Positions 1 to 11,086 are shown, counted from the first letter of the stretch. The stretch: 64,000 bases of DNA from Alloalcanivorax profundimaris (GCF_015265435.1 NZ_JABJWH010000020.1:124001-188000), one strand, 5' to 3'. Notes: generated by a model not told the origin, from the letters alone. Program-made: numbers and translations.

Positions 1-679
1 CCCCGGCGAACCCTTCACCGACCGTGGCGCCCACCGGATCGCTGCCTAGCACCGGCACGCCCGGCGCCACGTCAAAGCCTTCCACCGTGTTGCAGTCCAC
101 GGCCAAGGTCACACGCTCGCCATCGGCGGCGAGCTGGATTTCCCGCCAGCCGTCGCCCGCGTCCAGAGCGGTGAGCAGCCGGCGGCTCTGCGACGGCAGC
201 TCCACCAGCAGGCGGTCCCGGGCCAGGCTGATGCGCAGCGCGGTGCCGCCCTCGCCGGCGAGTGCCAGCACCGGTACCGCATCGGCCTGATCGGTGCGGG
301 CGCGCAGGTGCAGGGTGAACCGCTCGCCGATCACGCTGTTGTTCAGCGAGCCGGTATCGCGGGTGACCAGGCGGTAGTCGTTGGCGAACGCCGCCACGCG
401 CCCCACCTCTCCGCCGTCGGTCAGGGTCGGCGCCGCCGGCTGATCGTCGGCGTCCAGCCCGTACAGCGGATCACCGTAGGGCGAGTGGTCGTTGATGCAG
501 GGGCCGTCGCAGCCGTCCTGCGTGTCCATTACCCAGAAGCCCAGCACGTAGCCGTCCACCGGCATGTATTCCACCGGGGTCGGGTCGTCCCGGTCCACGT
601 AGCGGGTCTCGTCGTCGCCACCGCAGGCCGCCAGGGCGGCGGCGAGCAGCGTGATCGGCAAAGCGTTTCTCAGTTTCAT
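1..679 (-). CDS. Lipoprotein with LamG-like region, N-terminal part (gene runs off the window)
   Basis: The frame opens at an ATG and stays open to the window edge, giving the first 226 residues. The N-terminus is a short lipoprotein signal with a lipobox ending at Cys19 (LAAC followed by GGDDE), so the product should be lipid-anchored in the envelope. After a Pro/Asp-rich linker, residues of about 95-220 alternate hydrophobic and polar in a way that resembles a LamG/concanavalin-like beta sandwich; this is a pattern impression, not a motif match. A GGAGAG ribosome site precedes the start. The gene begins 12 bases after the stop of the large phosphatase-fusion lipoprotein upstream, so the two are probably co-transcribed and may act together on phosphate or sugar-phosphate substrates. 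The C-terminus lies outside the window and no specific function is assigned. Confidence 0.75.
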   Translation of the reverse strand, partial: MKLRNALPITLLAAALAACGGDDETRYVDRDDPTPVEYMPVDGYVLGFWVMDTQDGCDGPCINDHSPYGDPLYGLDADDQPAAPTLTDGGEVGRVAAFANDYRLVTRDTGSLNNSVIGERFTLHLRARTDQADAVPVLALAGEGGTALRISLARDRLLVELPSQSRRLLTALDAGDGWREIQLAADGERVTLAVDCNTVEGFDVAPGVPVLGSDPVGATVGEGFAG

Positions 680-690
680 CGCGGCTCTCC

Positions 691-3600
691 TCAGCGGTCG
701 GTGCGCGGGTGCAGGGTGACGTCGTCCACCACGGTGCCGTCCAGGGTGCGGGTCAGTACCCGCAGGGCCTCGCCCTGAATGTCCAGGGTGGTGTAGGTGT
801 TGACGTTGTCGTCGAACAGCACGTCGGCGATCAGGGCGATGCCGCCGCCGTTGTTGTCGTAGTACTTGGCGGAGTCGGAGCCGGCGATCAGATAGGTGGC
901 GCCGCCCGGCGCCGGCTTGCCGGCGGTCAGCGGCAGACTGCGCGAGTACATGTGATCGTGGCCGGAGAGCACCAGGTCGATGCCGGTTTCATCCACCACC
1001 GGCGGAATATGGGCCTGGGAACGGCCGTTGCCGGAGGCGGCGTTGCCGTTGTACGGCGGGCGGTGCACCATCAGGATTTTCCAGGTGGCGTCGCTGGCGT
1101 TCATATCGCGGCGCAGCCAGTCCATCATCACCGGCCAGTCCGCCTCGCTTTGCAGCTCCGAGGTGATCACGGCGATGTGCGCCGGTCCGCGATCAAAGCT
1201 GTAGACCGCGTCGTCGTAGGGCGCCGGCAGGCCGCTGTCGCTGCCGGGCAGCGGGATCAGATCGGCGAACTTCCGGGCGCCTTCGTTGTAGACCTCATGG
1301 TTGCCCTGGGCCGGCACGAACGGATGGGACGCCAGCATGTCGTCGCCTTCCAGCGCCTCGAAGAACAGCCGCACCAGCCGGTAGTCGGTCAGGTCCTCGG
1401 TGAAGTCGCCCACGTGCAGAATCAGATCGCCGTCCGGCAACTGGGCCTGCATTTTCCGGTACAGCTCGGTGACCAGGCCACTGCCGTTGAACAGGTTGTC
1501 GTTGGACACCGTCTGGGTGTCGCCAAACAGATGGATGCGTACCCGGTCATCGCCGTCGTCGGTGGCGAACCGTAAAGTGTCACTCATGGCCCCGTCGGCG
1601 CCCACCCGATACTGGTAGTCGCTGCCGGCCCGCAAACCCTCCAGGGTGGCCCGGTGCACGCGCACCACGCCGGCTTCGCTGCCGTAGAAGAACGGCACGA
1701 TGCGCGATTCGCCGGTGATCTCCCGATCCAGGCCGTCAACGCCGAAGCGCACCCGCGAATCGGTCACGGTGCTGGCCGTGAACCAGGCCACGTTCATGGC
1801 GGTGGCATCCCGGCCGGGTGTGAGGAACACATAACGCGGCGTCTCGCCGAGCCGCTCGACCAGCGCCCGCACGTCGGTCATCAGGGAGGAGCCCTGGCCG
1901 TCGTAGGCGCGGAACAGCAGCGATTGGGTATCGGTGGCGGCCGGCAGGGTGACGTTCAGCCGGCCCTCCGCATCGGTGTCGCCGAGCACCGTGACATCGC
2001 TGATCTGATCGGTGCCGCTGTTGTAGCGGAAGGTTTCCAGGGTCACGCCGGGCACCGGATTGCCGGCCTGATCCACCACCAGCATCCGCGTGCTTTCGCC
2101 TTCGATGCCCCAGTCGGTGAGCAGGCGGTAGCGGCTGCCCACTTCCTTGCGTACCACCGGATGATGGAAGGTGTCACCGTCCAGGGTGCCGTTCACCACC
2201 ACCGAGACGAAGGTGTTCTGAATGTAATCGCGTACCCTCAGGTTCAGGTAGGCGACCACGCCGGTGGCGTCGCTGAAGCCGGTGAATCGACCCTGCCAGC
2301 GGCCGCTGGTCTCGTTGACGCCGGTGGCGGTGAGGTCCCCGTCGTCCACGGTCATGGTGGCTTTGGTGCTGTCGTAGTCCAGCGTCAGGGACAGATCATT
2401 GAACGCTTCGGCGCCCACCGCGCGGATCGGAATGCTGAACGTGCCGCCCGGGTAGAACTGAATGTTGTCGCTGTCGATATAGAGACGCGGCGCGCCGGTG
2501 ACCACATTGAACAGGTAGTTGCCGGCGGTGACGTTGCCGTTGATGTCGAACAGACGGTAGTCCACCCGGTGCCAGCCGTCGTCCAGGCCGGCGGCCTGAT
2601 AGCGGATCCGGTCGCTGCCGTTGTTGGTCAGGTCGGCGGACACGTCACGGCCGTCCAGGGTCAGCTGGCTGGCCGCGAAGTCCACGCCGGACGCGTCATT
2701 CACCTGCAGGGCGATCAGCGGATCGGCGCTGTCCACGGTATCGCCGGACGCCGGCGTGGCGGTGACGCCCGGGCCGGCCAGGTCGGTGTCGTCGCTGTAG
2801 ATGGCGGTGAAGTTGTCCAGCACCACCTGGGAATCAATACGCTCGGCGGTCTTCAGCACCAGGAAGCGGAACGGTTGGTAGAAGGTCAGCGGCTCGCGGT
2901 AGCCGCTGCCGATGCTGGCCTTCATGAAGTGCCAGCCGCGCTCCGGCAGTTGCTCGCCGTCGTTGTTGTAGTTGATGGTGACGGTCTTGCCGTCCGCGTC
3001 CTTGAGGCTGCCCCGCACCCACCAGACCTTGCCGGCCAGTTCATCGGGAATGTACACGTTCACGCCCAGGTATTTCGGGTAACCCGGCAGTTCGGTGACA
3101 CCGCCGGGGTCGGTGAGATAGGCACCGAAGGTGCCGGGCTGGTCCGGGTTGGCCTCCCAGCGCAGCGCCATGGAATGGGCGCCGTCGAACACCTGGTCCT
3201 GGACGCGCTCGATCTCCACCCGGCGATGGCGCGCGCCGGCGGCCTGGAACATGCTCACGTCGCCCTCGAAATCGGCGACGATCTCCGGCGCCACGCCGAT
3301 ATTGATGGTGAGCGCGGCGCTCTTGCCGGCGGCGCTGACCGTGACCGTGCACTGGCGGCCCTGAACCGGGGCGGTGGTCACCTCACCGGTGTTGGCGTTC
3401 ACCTGGCACAGGGCGGCGTCGTCCACCTGATACGCCAGCGCCTCGGCGGAGAAAGTCACCGCCTCGCCTTGACTGATCAGTTGCGGTTGCAGCGCCACGG
3501 TAGCGCCACTGTCCACGGCGATGGCGGCGCTGGCAAAACGGATCTCGTCCAGTTCCGCGGTGACACGGACCCGGGCCACGCCTTTGCGGTCCCCCACTTT

Positions 3601-5226
3601 CACCACCACATAGCCTTCCTGATTACCGTCACCGGCCCGGAAGGCGCCGGTGCGCGCGTCGATCAGGCCCAGGCCGGCTTCGCTGATGCCGTATTCCGGC
3701 ACCTCGCCGCCGCGCTCCCAGGACGCGGCGTCATAGCCCACGCCCTTGAAGCGCCGGTAGGTGGAACCGGCCATCAGGGTAATGGTGCGCGGGTAGACCG
3801 CCACCGCGTCGCTGGCCGCGCGGGCCCGCTCGGTGTTGAGCGCCAGCCCCCACTTGGTGGCGGTGACCCGCTCGCCGCCGTCGGACGGGGTATTGAGCAG
3901 ATAGGTGTAGCGTTCACCGGGCAGGCGCGCCGCCAGCGTGGTGGAGCCGCCGCCGTCCAGATTGATGGCGCGGTCGGCGCCGTAGGCGATCATCAACTGC
4001 CCCAGCTTGGTTTCGGTGATGCCGTCGGTGAGCGAGCCCACCGGCTTGTCCACCACCAGGAAGAAATAGCTGCCGTCGGCGCGCACGCCGAAGGCGGTGC
4101 GGCCGCTGATCGCGTTCTCGTTCTGGTTGTCGCCGAGCTGGCCGTTCTCCACCAGCAGGCCCCGACCGAAGCCAGCGCCGAGGGCGCTTTTCACATTGGC
4201 CCAGTCCGGGTCGTCGGTTTCATAGCGGATGTCCACCCGGGCGCCGGCGTTCAGGGCGCCGTCGTCCACCAGCAGGGCATGGCCGGCGGGGATCACATAG
4301 CCGTCGCGGTCCTCGACGCGTGCCACCACGGTGCCGCTCAGCGGCGGCAACTGGGCACTGATGCCGCCGTGCTCCAGCGTCACCACACTGATGCCGTTAG
4401 CTTCCGCCTTCACCAGCGCGGCGGAGCGACCGGTCAGGTCCACGGTGCCCCGGTAACTTTCCGCCAGGTACAGTTCCACCTCGCCGTTGCCCCGGCTGAA
4501 GCCGGTGTTCACCTGGGTGGCGTTGTCGAAGTAGTGCACGGTACCCAGCTCACCCAGAGCGCTGCCGTCCTGGTAGAGGTTGAGCGTGAAAGTGGGCACC
4601 TCCCGCAGGATATCGGCGCGGCCATCCTGGTAGACCACGATCAGGTCTTCGTTGCGGTCGGAGAAGCCGGTGTAGGTAACGCCATCCTTCTTGATCAGGC
4701 CGGTGTTCCAGCCTTGGGTCATGCTGTAGGGATCCGCGTTCACCGCCAGGATCAGGTTGTCGCCGTTGTCGATGGCGTGGTTCGCCGAGGTGGTGGTGCG
4801 CTCGAAGGAAAACTGCCCCCGCGAGCGGGTCACCGGCACCAGGGACAGGCTGTCGCCCAGATTGAACTCGGCGCTGATGATGGCTTCGTCGCGGGTGTGG
4901 TTGAGCCGCCCCTCGGTGATCGTCAGATCCCGGTTCACGGCATAGCGGTGGAAGTCGCTGATGTCGGTGGGCACGGTCTCCCGGGCGGTGGTGCCGGACA
5001 CCGTGGGCGGCGTGGCCGGCGCGAATTGCGCCTCGGCGTCCTCCGGTGGCGCGATCACGTTGGCGCTGAACGATTCCGCGCCGGACAGATCCTCCACATA
5101 GGGCACATCCACCGGCTGGTCGCGGTAGACGGTATCGGTATCACCGCCGCAGCCGCTCAACGCGGCGACGGCCAACAAGCACAACGGGGCCACGCCTGCG
5201 TGGCGCCACCTGGGACGACTGCTCAC
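691..5226 (-). CDS. Giant lipoprotein: phosphodiester glycosidase + cohesin-like + purple-acid-phosphatase-type metallophosphatase
   Basis: 1511 residues from a GTG start with a GGGAG ribosome site. The lipobox is LSGC (Cys26), so it is an anchored envelope or surface protein. Domains in order: an NAGPA/DUF2233-type phosphodiester glycosidase region (about 130-460, with AFGVRADG and INLDGGGSTT); Ig-like (about 475-645); a jelly-roll carbohydrate-binding-like region (about 650-810); an Ig-like repeat (about 815-910); a cohesin-like region (about 912-1005); a Big/CarbopepD-like segment; a fibronectin-III PAP N-domain (about 1128-1222); and a calcineurin-type metallophosphoesterase (about 1230-1475). 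The last carries the metal motifs FGDTQ, VGDFTED, GNHE, MVHRPPY and SGHDHMYS. The two catalytic ends suggest uncapping of sugar phosphodiesters and then phosphate release; that coupling is inference. A candidate Pho-box-like element lies upstream. A second lipoprotein gene follows 12 bases downstream. Confidence 0.85.
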   Translation of the reverse strand: MSSRPRWRHAGVAPLCLLAVAALSGCGGDTDTVYRDQPVDVPYVEDLSGAESFSANVIAPPEDAEAQFAPATPPTVSGTTARETVPTDISDFHRYAVNRDLTITEGRLNHTRDEAIISAEFNLGDSLSLVPVTRSRGQFSFERTTTSANHAIDNGDNLILAVNADPYSMTQGWNTGLIKKDGVTYTGFSDRNEDLIVVYQDGRADILREVPTFTLNLYQDGSALGELGTVHYFDNATQVNTGFSRGNGEVELYLAESYRGTVDLTGRSAALVKAEANGISVVTLEHGGISAQLPPLSGTVVARVEDRDGYVIPAGHALLVDDGALNAGARVDIRYETDDPDWANVKSALGAGFGRGLLVENGQLGDNQNENAISGRTAFGVRADGSYFFLVVDKPVGSLTDGITETKLGQLMIAYGADRAINLDGGGSTTLAARLPGERYTYLLNTPSDGGERVTATKWGLALNTERARAASDAVAVYPRTITLMAGSTYRRFKGVGYDAASWERGGEVPEYGISEAGLGLIDARTGAFRAGDGNQEGYVVVKVGDRKGVARVRVTAELDEIRFASAAIAVDSGATVALQPQLISQGEAVTFSAEALAYQVDDAALCQVNANTGEVTTAPVQGRQCTVTVSAAGKSAALTINIGVAPEIVADFEGDVSMFQAAGARHRRVEIERVQDQVFDGAHSMALRWEANPDQPGTFGAYLTDPGGVTELPGYPKYLGVNVYIPDELAGKVWWVRGSLKDADGKTVTINYNNDGEQLPERGWHFMKASIGSGYREPLTFYQPFRFLVLKTAERIDSQVVLDNFTAIYSDDTDLAGPGVTATPASGDTVDSADPLIALQVNDASGVDFAASQLTLDGRDVSADLTNNGSDRIRYQAAGLDDGWHRVDYRLFDINGNVTAGNYLFNVVTGAPRLYIDSDNIQFYPGGTFSIPIRAVGAEAFNDLSLTLDYDSTKATMTVDDGDLTATGVNETSGRWQGRFTGFSDATGVVAYLNLRVRDYIQNTFVSVVVNGTLDGDTFHHPVVRKEVGSRYRLLTDWGIEGESTRMLVVDQAGNPVPGVTLETFRYNSGTDQISDVTVLGDTDAEGRLNVTLPAATDTQSLLFRAYDGQGSSLMTDVRALVERLGETPRYVFLTPGRDATAMNVAWFTASTVTDSRVRFGVDGLDREITGESRIVPFFYGSEAGVVRVHRATLEGLRAGSDYQYRVGADGAMSDTLRFATDDGDDRVRIHLFGDTQTVSNDNLFNGSGLVTELYRKMQAQLPDGDLILHVGDFTEDLTDYRLVRLFFEALEGDDMLASHPFVPAQGNHEVYNEGARKFADLIPLPGSDSGLPAPYDDAVYSFDRGPAHIAVITSELQSEADWPVMMDWLRRDMNASDATWKILMVHRPPYNGNAASGNGRSQAHIPPVVDETGIDLVLSGHDHMYSRSLPLTAGKPAPGGATYLIAGSDSAKYYDNNGGGIALIADVLFDDNVNTYTTLDIQGEALRVLTRTLDGTVVDDVTLHPRTDR

Positions 5227-5312
5227 CGTTTTTTCTCCCGGTCATTATCGGTAAAGGGACCAAACGAAGCCGGTACGGTAGTGGCCGCCTGTTGCAGAGT
5301 GGTGACCCGGGG

Positions 5313-5331
5313 ATGACAGGGTTTATGTCAG
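5313..5331 (-). promoter_or_regulatory. Pho-box-like direct repeat upstream of the phosphatase lipoprotein
   Basis: Read on the minus strand, CTGACAT and CTGTCAT are separated by five bases (AAACC), about 90 bases before the GTG start of the metallophosphatase fusion. PhoB boxes are two CTGTCAT-type heptamers separated by four bases, so this copy is one base longer than the usual spacing, and no convincing -10 follows. It is listed because the target gene encodes a phosphatase. Confidence 0.3.
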
Positions 5332-5362
5332 TGATTTCGTCCCATGGGGCGGGATAAAGAAC

Positions 5363-5390
5363 AAAAAAAGCGGCCCGGAGGCCGCTTCTT
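5363..5390 (-). terminator. Rho-independent terminator after the first acyl-CoA dehydrogenase
   Basis: Reading the minus strand, GCGGCC-tccg-GGCCGC forms a G+C-rich hairpin followed by a run of T residues. It sits about 20 bases beyond the stop codon of the dehydrogenase and separates it from the phosphatase lipoprotein operon. Confidence 0.85.
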
Positions 5391-5411
5391 CAGAGGGTCG
5401 GAGTTGTCGGT

Positions 5412-7187
5412 TCAGAACAGGTCCTGGTCCAGGCTCATCAGGGTGGCCGGGCCGGCCTTGATCTGTTCGGCCAGGGCGCCGGCACGGGGCAACAGACGCT
5501 CGAAGTAGAAACGCCCCACGGTGAGCTTGGCGCGGCCGAAGTCGTCGTCCCGTTGCGCGGCGGTGACCATCATGCGCGCCCACAGCCAGGCGTAGGTGAC
5601 ATAGCCGAACAAATCCAGATACTCCACCGCGCTGGCGTTGACCATATCCGGGTCGTCACCGGCCTGGCGCAGCAGTTCGGCGGTGGTGCTTTCCAGCAAA
5701 TCCACGGCGGCCACCAGCCGTTCTCGGATGCTGTCCAGCCCCTGCTCGTTGGCGTTGTCATCGATCCAGCCGCGCACGTCGGCCAGAAAGGCGTCCACGT
5801 ACTTGCCGCCGTTGCGGGTCACTTTGCGGCCCGCCAGATCCAGCGCCTGAATGCCGTTGGTGCCTTCGTAGATTTGCGAGATGCGGCAATCGCGCACGAA
5901 CTGTTCCATGCCCCACTCGCGCACGTAACCGTGGCCGCCGAACACCTGCTGGCCAATCACCGTGGTGTCGAAGCCGCGGTCGGTGAAAAACGCCTTGGCG
6001 ATGGGGGTGAGCAGCGCCACCCGGTCCTGGGCCGCTTTCTTCTCCGCGTCGTTCTCGGAGAACTTGGCCTTGTCCAGTTCCATGCCCACGTAGGTGGACA
6101 GGGCGCGACCGCCTCCGTTGAGGGCACGCATGGTCAGCAGCATGCGGCGCACGTCGCCGTGCACGATGATCGGGTCGGCGTTGCCGCCTTCGTTCTGGAC
6201 GCCGGTGGCGGCGCGGCCCTGCAGGCGCTCGCGGGCGTAGTCGGCGGCGCTCTGGTAGCTCACCTCGCCCAGGCCCAGGCCCTGGATTCCGATGGACAGG
6301 CGCTCGTAGTTCATCATGGTGAACATGGCGGCCAGGCCCTGGTTGGGCTCGCCGATCAGCCAACCCTTGGCGTCGTCGAAGTTCATCACGCAGGTGGCGG
6401 AACCCTTGATGCCCATCTTGTGCTCGATGGAACCGGCGGCCACGCCGTTGCGGGCGCCCGGGTTGCCGTCCGCGTCGGGCAGGAACTTGGGCACCAGGAA
6501 CAGGGAGATGCCCTTGGAACCGGCCGGCGCGTCGGGCAGCTTGGCCAGCACCAGGTGAACGATGTTGTCCGCCAGGTCGTGCTCGCCGCCGGTGATGAAG
6601 ATCTTGGTGCCGGAGATGGCATAGGCGCCGTCATCGGCGGGCACCGCCTTGGAGCGCATGATGCCCAGATCGGTGCCGCAGTGCGGCTCGGTGAGGCACA
6701 TGGTGCCGGTCCATTCGCCGCTGTAGAGCTTGGGCAGATAAGCCTGCTTGAGTTCGTCGCTGGCGTGGGCGTCCAGGCACAGGGTGGCGCCGTTGGTGAG
6801 CGCCGGGTAGAGCGCGAAGGAGGAGTTGGCGCTGTGCATCATCTCCTCGAACAGCACCGCCAGGGACTTGGGCATGCCCTGGCCACCGAACTCCGGATTG
6901 CCGGAGAACGCGGTCCAGCCGTTTTCGGCGTAGGTCTTGAACGCTTCCTTGAACCCGTTCGGGGTGGTCACCTCGCCGTTGTCGAAGTGGCAGCCCTCTT
7001 CGTCGCCGTCGCGGTTGAGCGGGAACAGCAGGTTTTCCACCATCTTGCCGGCCTCGTCCAGGATCGCGTCGGACAGATCCCGGGTCACGTCGGCGGTGGC
7101 GGTCATGGACGCCCAGAGCTGGTCGGCCTGGAACACGTCGTTCAGAATGAACCGCATGTCGTCCAGCGGCGCTTTGTAGGTGGCCAT
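5412..7187 (-). CDS. Large acyl-CoA dehydrogenase (DmdC/FadE1-FadE2 type)
   Basis: 591 residues, typical of the roughly 600-residue acyl-CoA dehydrogenases called DmdC (3-methylmercaptopropionyl-CoA dehydrogenase) or, in Pseudomonas, FadE1/FadE2 (PA0506/PA0508). These oxidise acyl-CoA to 2-enoyl-CoA with FAD. Visible elements are the family N-terminus (YKAPLDDMRF), the flavin-contact motif CLTEPHCGTDL (164-174), and YEGTNGIQALDL, whose Glu441 is the expected catalytic base. A C-terminal extension of about 130 residues follows, as in this subfamily. A second paralogue of the same architecture lies 2 kb upstream on the same strand. The substrate cannot be read from sequence. Medium/long-chain fatty acyl-CoA is the likelier choice in an alkane or lipid degrader, with methylmercaptopropionyl-CoA as the alternative. 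Confidence 0.9.
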   Translation of the reverse strand: MATYKAPLDDMRFILNDVFQADQLWASMTATADVTRDLSDAILDEAGKMVENLLFPLNRDGDEEGCHFDNGEVTTPNGFKEAFKTYAENGWTAFSGNPEFGGQGMPKSLAVLFEEMMHSANSSFALYPALTNGATLCLDAHASDELKQAYLPKLYSGEWTGTMCLTEPHCGTDLGIMRSKAVPADDGAYAISGTKIFITGGEHDLADNIVHLVLAKLPDAPAGSKGISLFLVPKFLPDADGNPGARNGVAAGSIEHKMGIKGSATCVMNFDDAKGWLIGEPNQGLAAMFTMMNYERLSIGIQGLGLGEVSYQSAADYARERLQGRAATGVQNEGGNADPIIVHGDVRRMLLTMRALNGGGRALSTYVGMELDKAKFSENDAEKKAAQDRVALLTPIAKAFFTDRGFDTTVIGQQVFGGHGYVREWGMEQFVRDCRISQIYEGTNGIQALDLAGRKVTRNGGKYVDAFLADVRGWIDDNANEQGLDSIRERLVAAVDLLESTTAELLRQAGDDPDMVNASAVEYLDLFGYVTYAWLWARMMVTAAQRDDDFGRAKLTVGRFYFERLLPRAGALAEQIKAGPATLMSLDQDLF

Positions 7188-7229
7188 TGGTGAATCTCCC
7201 GAAACTGGCTTGCGTTGCGGGACGATAGT

Positions 7230-7646
7230 TTAGTCCCGGCGAACGGGCCGTAAACGTTTATTTGTGACCCGCCGTTCATCCAACGGGCGCGGTTCCGGGC
7301 GCCGCCACATCCACAGCATGAGCGCGCACAGGAACAGCGGCACCCCGATTTTCACCGCGTTCGGCACCTCGGAGAGGGTGATCAGGCCGATGCTGATCAG
7401 CATCATGGTGGAGGCGGCGCACTTGGCCCGGCGGCTCATGGCGCGCTGTTCCCGCCACTGACGCACCGGCGGGCCGAAGCGTGGGTGGTCCAGCAGCCAG
7501 GTTTCCAGGCGCGGCCAGCCCCGGGTGGCCGCCCAGGCGGCCACCAGCATGAATACCGTGGTGGGCATCACCGGCACCACCGCGCCCACCAGCCCCAGGG
7601 CCACGCACAGCAGCGCCAGGGCGCGCCATAAAAACACCCTGATCAT
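7230..7646 (-). CDS. DUF454 (YbaN-like) inner membrane protein
   Basis: 138 residues starting at the internal ATG (MIRVFLWRAL); the 12-codon upstream extension has no hydrophobic start and is probably untranslated. It matches the YbaN/DUF454 pattern: an N-terminal hydrophobic stretch with VVPVMPTT, an amphipathic middle (LLDHPRFGPPVRQWREQ), then two hydrophobic helices and a basic tail. The family is widespread in Proteobacteria without an assigned biochemical role; in E. coli the gene neighbours priC/apt. Here it lies between the DUF945 protein and an acyl-CoA dehydrogenase, all on the same strand with short gaps, so it may be co-transcribed with them. Confidence 0.8.
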   Translation of the reverse strand: MIRVFLWRALALLCVALGLVGAVVPVMPTTVFMLVAAWAATRGWPRLETWLLDHPRFGPPVRQWREQRAMSRRAKCAASTMMLISIGLITLSEVPNAVKIGVPLFLCALMLWMWRRPEPRPLDERRVTNKRLRPVRRD

Positions 7647-7698
7647 GGGCGGAATTACAGCATGCCCCGGGCGCGCCGGCAAAGGCGGCGCCGGTTGC

Positions 7699-9129
7699 TC
7701 AGGGGCCCGCGGACAGGTCCGCGCCCGGCGCCATCAGCGCCGCTGGCGCCAGGGGCTCGCCGTTCACCGTCAAGGCGCCGTCGCGCACCATCAGCCGCGA
7801 CACCAGGCGGCCGTCCCGGTGCGCCACCAGCCCGGCCTGCATGGGCCCGGCCAGGTTGGCGCGCAGCGGCGGCGGCAACAGCCCCGGATCGGCGTCCAGG
7901 TTGAGGGCCAGGTCCACCAGCCGCAGCAGCCCCGCCGGCGGCAGCATCCGCAGCTCCGCCAGGCTGGCGTTGAGACCGTCCAGGCCACGGTAGTCCAGGC
8001 GGCCATCCAGGGTCAGCGGGCGGCCCTTGTCACCGTCCAGCACCGCCAGCATCGTCAGGCCGCTGCGGTCCGGGCGCAGCAGCTCCCGGGTCAGCACCGT
8101 CACCAGTTCCTCGCCCAGCTGCCGGGCCTGGGCGGCGTTGGCTTCCAGAGCCACCTGGTCGTCGGCCAGGGCGCCCACTATCATCTCGATGCGCAGCCGG
8201 TCCAGTTCCCGGGACAGGCGCTGGGCGCGCACGGCGGCGGCGCTGTCGATGCCCTGGTAGGCGAGCCCCAGGTAGCCGGAAGCCAGGGCCGCCGGCACCG
8301 CGTCGCCCCCCAGTCCGTCCAGCCACAGGCCCAGGTCACCGGCCAGGGTGTCGCCCTGGCGCCGGGAGCGGGTGCGCAGGGTCAGATCACCGGTGAACTG
8401 CTCGCGGCCGCCCCGGGTCATGCTCAGGCCGGTGGCGGCCAGGGTCATGTCCATCAGCGGCAGCACGTCGCCGAGCAGTTCGCTGACGGTGATGTCCACA
8501 TCCAGAGCGGGCAGCGTGGCGGCGCCCAAGGGGCCGCCCACCTGAAGATCCCGGCCGGTGATGAAGAAGCGCCCGGTGGCCGCGTCCGCCCGAGGCGAAC
8601 GGACGTCCAGGGTCAGCCGCCCCAGGGAGGCGCGGCCCGCCGCCGAGGACACCTGGAACGGCGTCACCGCGGCGCGCACGCGCAGGCCGCCGTCGAAGCG
8701 GTACAGGGTGCGCGCGGTGACCGGCGGCTGGCCCTGGAACACCTGGTCGACCATGGCGGTGACCGGCTCCGGCAGGCCGCTCAGATCGAGCCGCCCACGG
8801 GCGTAGGCGAGCCCCAGGGCCGGGCCGTCGTCGGTGAACAGCAGCGGCCCGAAGCGGATCTCGGCGCGATCGCACAGGGTGCCGGAGAAGGCCTCCAGTT
8901 GGGCCAGATCCGGCGGCAGCCGGTGGAGCACCAGGCAGGTGCGCGCCTCGGCGCCGAGCAGGCCGGCGTCGTAATGGCTGAGTTCCAGACGTACCAGATC
9001 GGAGCCCGGAATCAGTTCCAGGTCGGCCACCTGCTGGCGCAGGCGGCTCTCAACGGTCTGGCCGATCACATAGGTGCCGCCAAGCCACAGTCCCCCCAGG
9101 ACCAGGATGGCGAGGATGATTTTTTTCAT
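7699..9129 (-). CDS. DUF945/YdgA-like envelope protein
   Basis: 476 residues from the ATG that gives MKKIILAILVLGGLWLGGTY, chosen because a GGGGGA ribosome site lies just before it and a clean signal-anchor begins there. The rest is a long, mostly beta-strand protein with many Leu-rich repeats of the type seen in DUF945 (E. coli YdgA, YihF), such as the VESRLRQQVADL opening and the segment around YRFDGGLRVRAAVTPF. These proteins are AsmA-like in style and are thought to act in the periplasm or at the inner membrane; no enzymatic activity is established. The following gene is DUF454. The upstream gene is separated by a strong terminator, so this gene should have its own promoter. Confidence 0.75.
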   Translation of the reverse strand: MKKIILAILVLGGLWLGGTYVIGQTVESRLRQQVADLELIPGSDLVRLELSHYDAGLLGAEARTCLVLHRLPPDLAQLEAFSGTLCDRAEIRFGPLLFTDDGPALGLAYARGRLDLSGLPEPVTAMVDQVFQGQPPVTARTLYRFDGGLRVRAAVTPFQVSSAAGRASLGRLTLDVRSPRADAATGRFFITGRDLQVGGPLGAATLPALDVDITVSELLGDVLPLMDMTLAATGLSMTRGGREQFTGDLTLRTRSRRQGDTLAGDLGLWLDGLGGDAVPAALASGYLGLAYQGIDSAAAVRAQRLSRELDRLRIEMIVGALADDQVALEANAAQARQLGEELVTVLTRELLRPDRSGLTMLAVLDGDKGRPLTLDGRLDYRGLDGLNASLAELRMLPPAGLLRLVDLALNLDADPGLLPPPLRANLAGPMQAGLVAHRDGRLVSRLMVRDGALTVNGEPLAPAALMAPGADLSAGP

Positions 9130-9240
9130 TGTTCCCCCAGGATGGTTCTCTTGTATCCATTTTCTTGTACCCGGGGCCACTATACCGGCATTTCGCCATC
9201 TCGCCTGTAAGCCATCCTCCATTCCGCAACGGCCTTAACG

Positions 9241-9267
9241 AAAAAAACCCGCCGATTGGCGGGTTTT
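9241..9267 (-). terminator. Rho-independent terminator (A-run/T-run on both sides)
   Basis: CCCGCC-gatt-GGCGGG forms a perfect six-base-pair stem. On the minus strand it is followed by seven T residues, about 25 bases after the stop of the second acyl-CoA dehydrogenase. Confidence 0.85.
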
Positions 9268-9289
9268 CTCCGTGCGGGCCGGGGCCGGA

Positions 9290-11086
<1,797 letters not shown>

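Noticed and set aside
1654-5316. A 1220-codon open frame on the plus strand opposite the phosphatase lipoprotein
   Set aside because: It is a mirror of the high-G+C coding frame, rich in Gly/His/Val/Ala/Gln, with no recognisable domain, while the opposite strand encodes clear domains.
7251-7260. Palindrome TAAACGTTTA near the first acyl-CoA dehydrogenase, as a second PsrA or FadR site
   Set aside because: It lacks the N2-4 spacer of PsrA sites and lies inside the 3' end of the DUF454 coding region.
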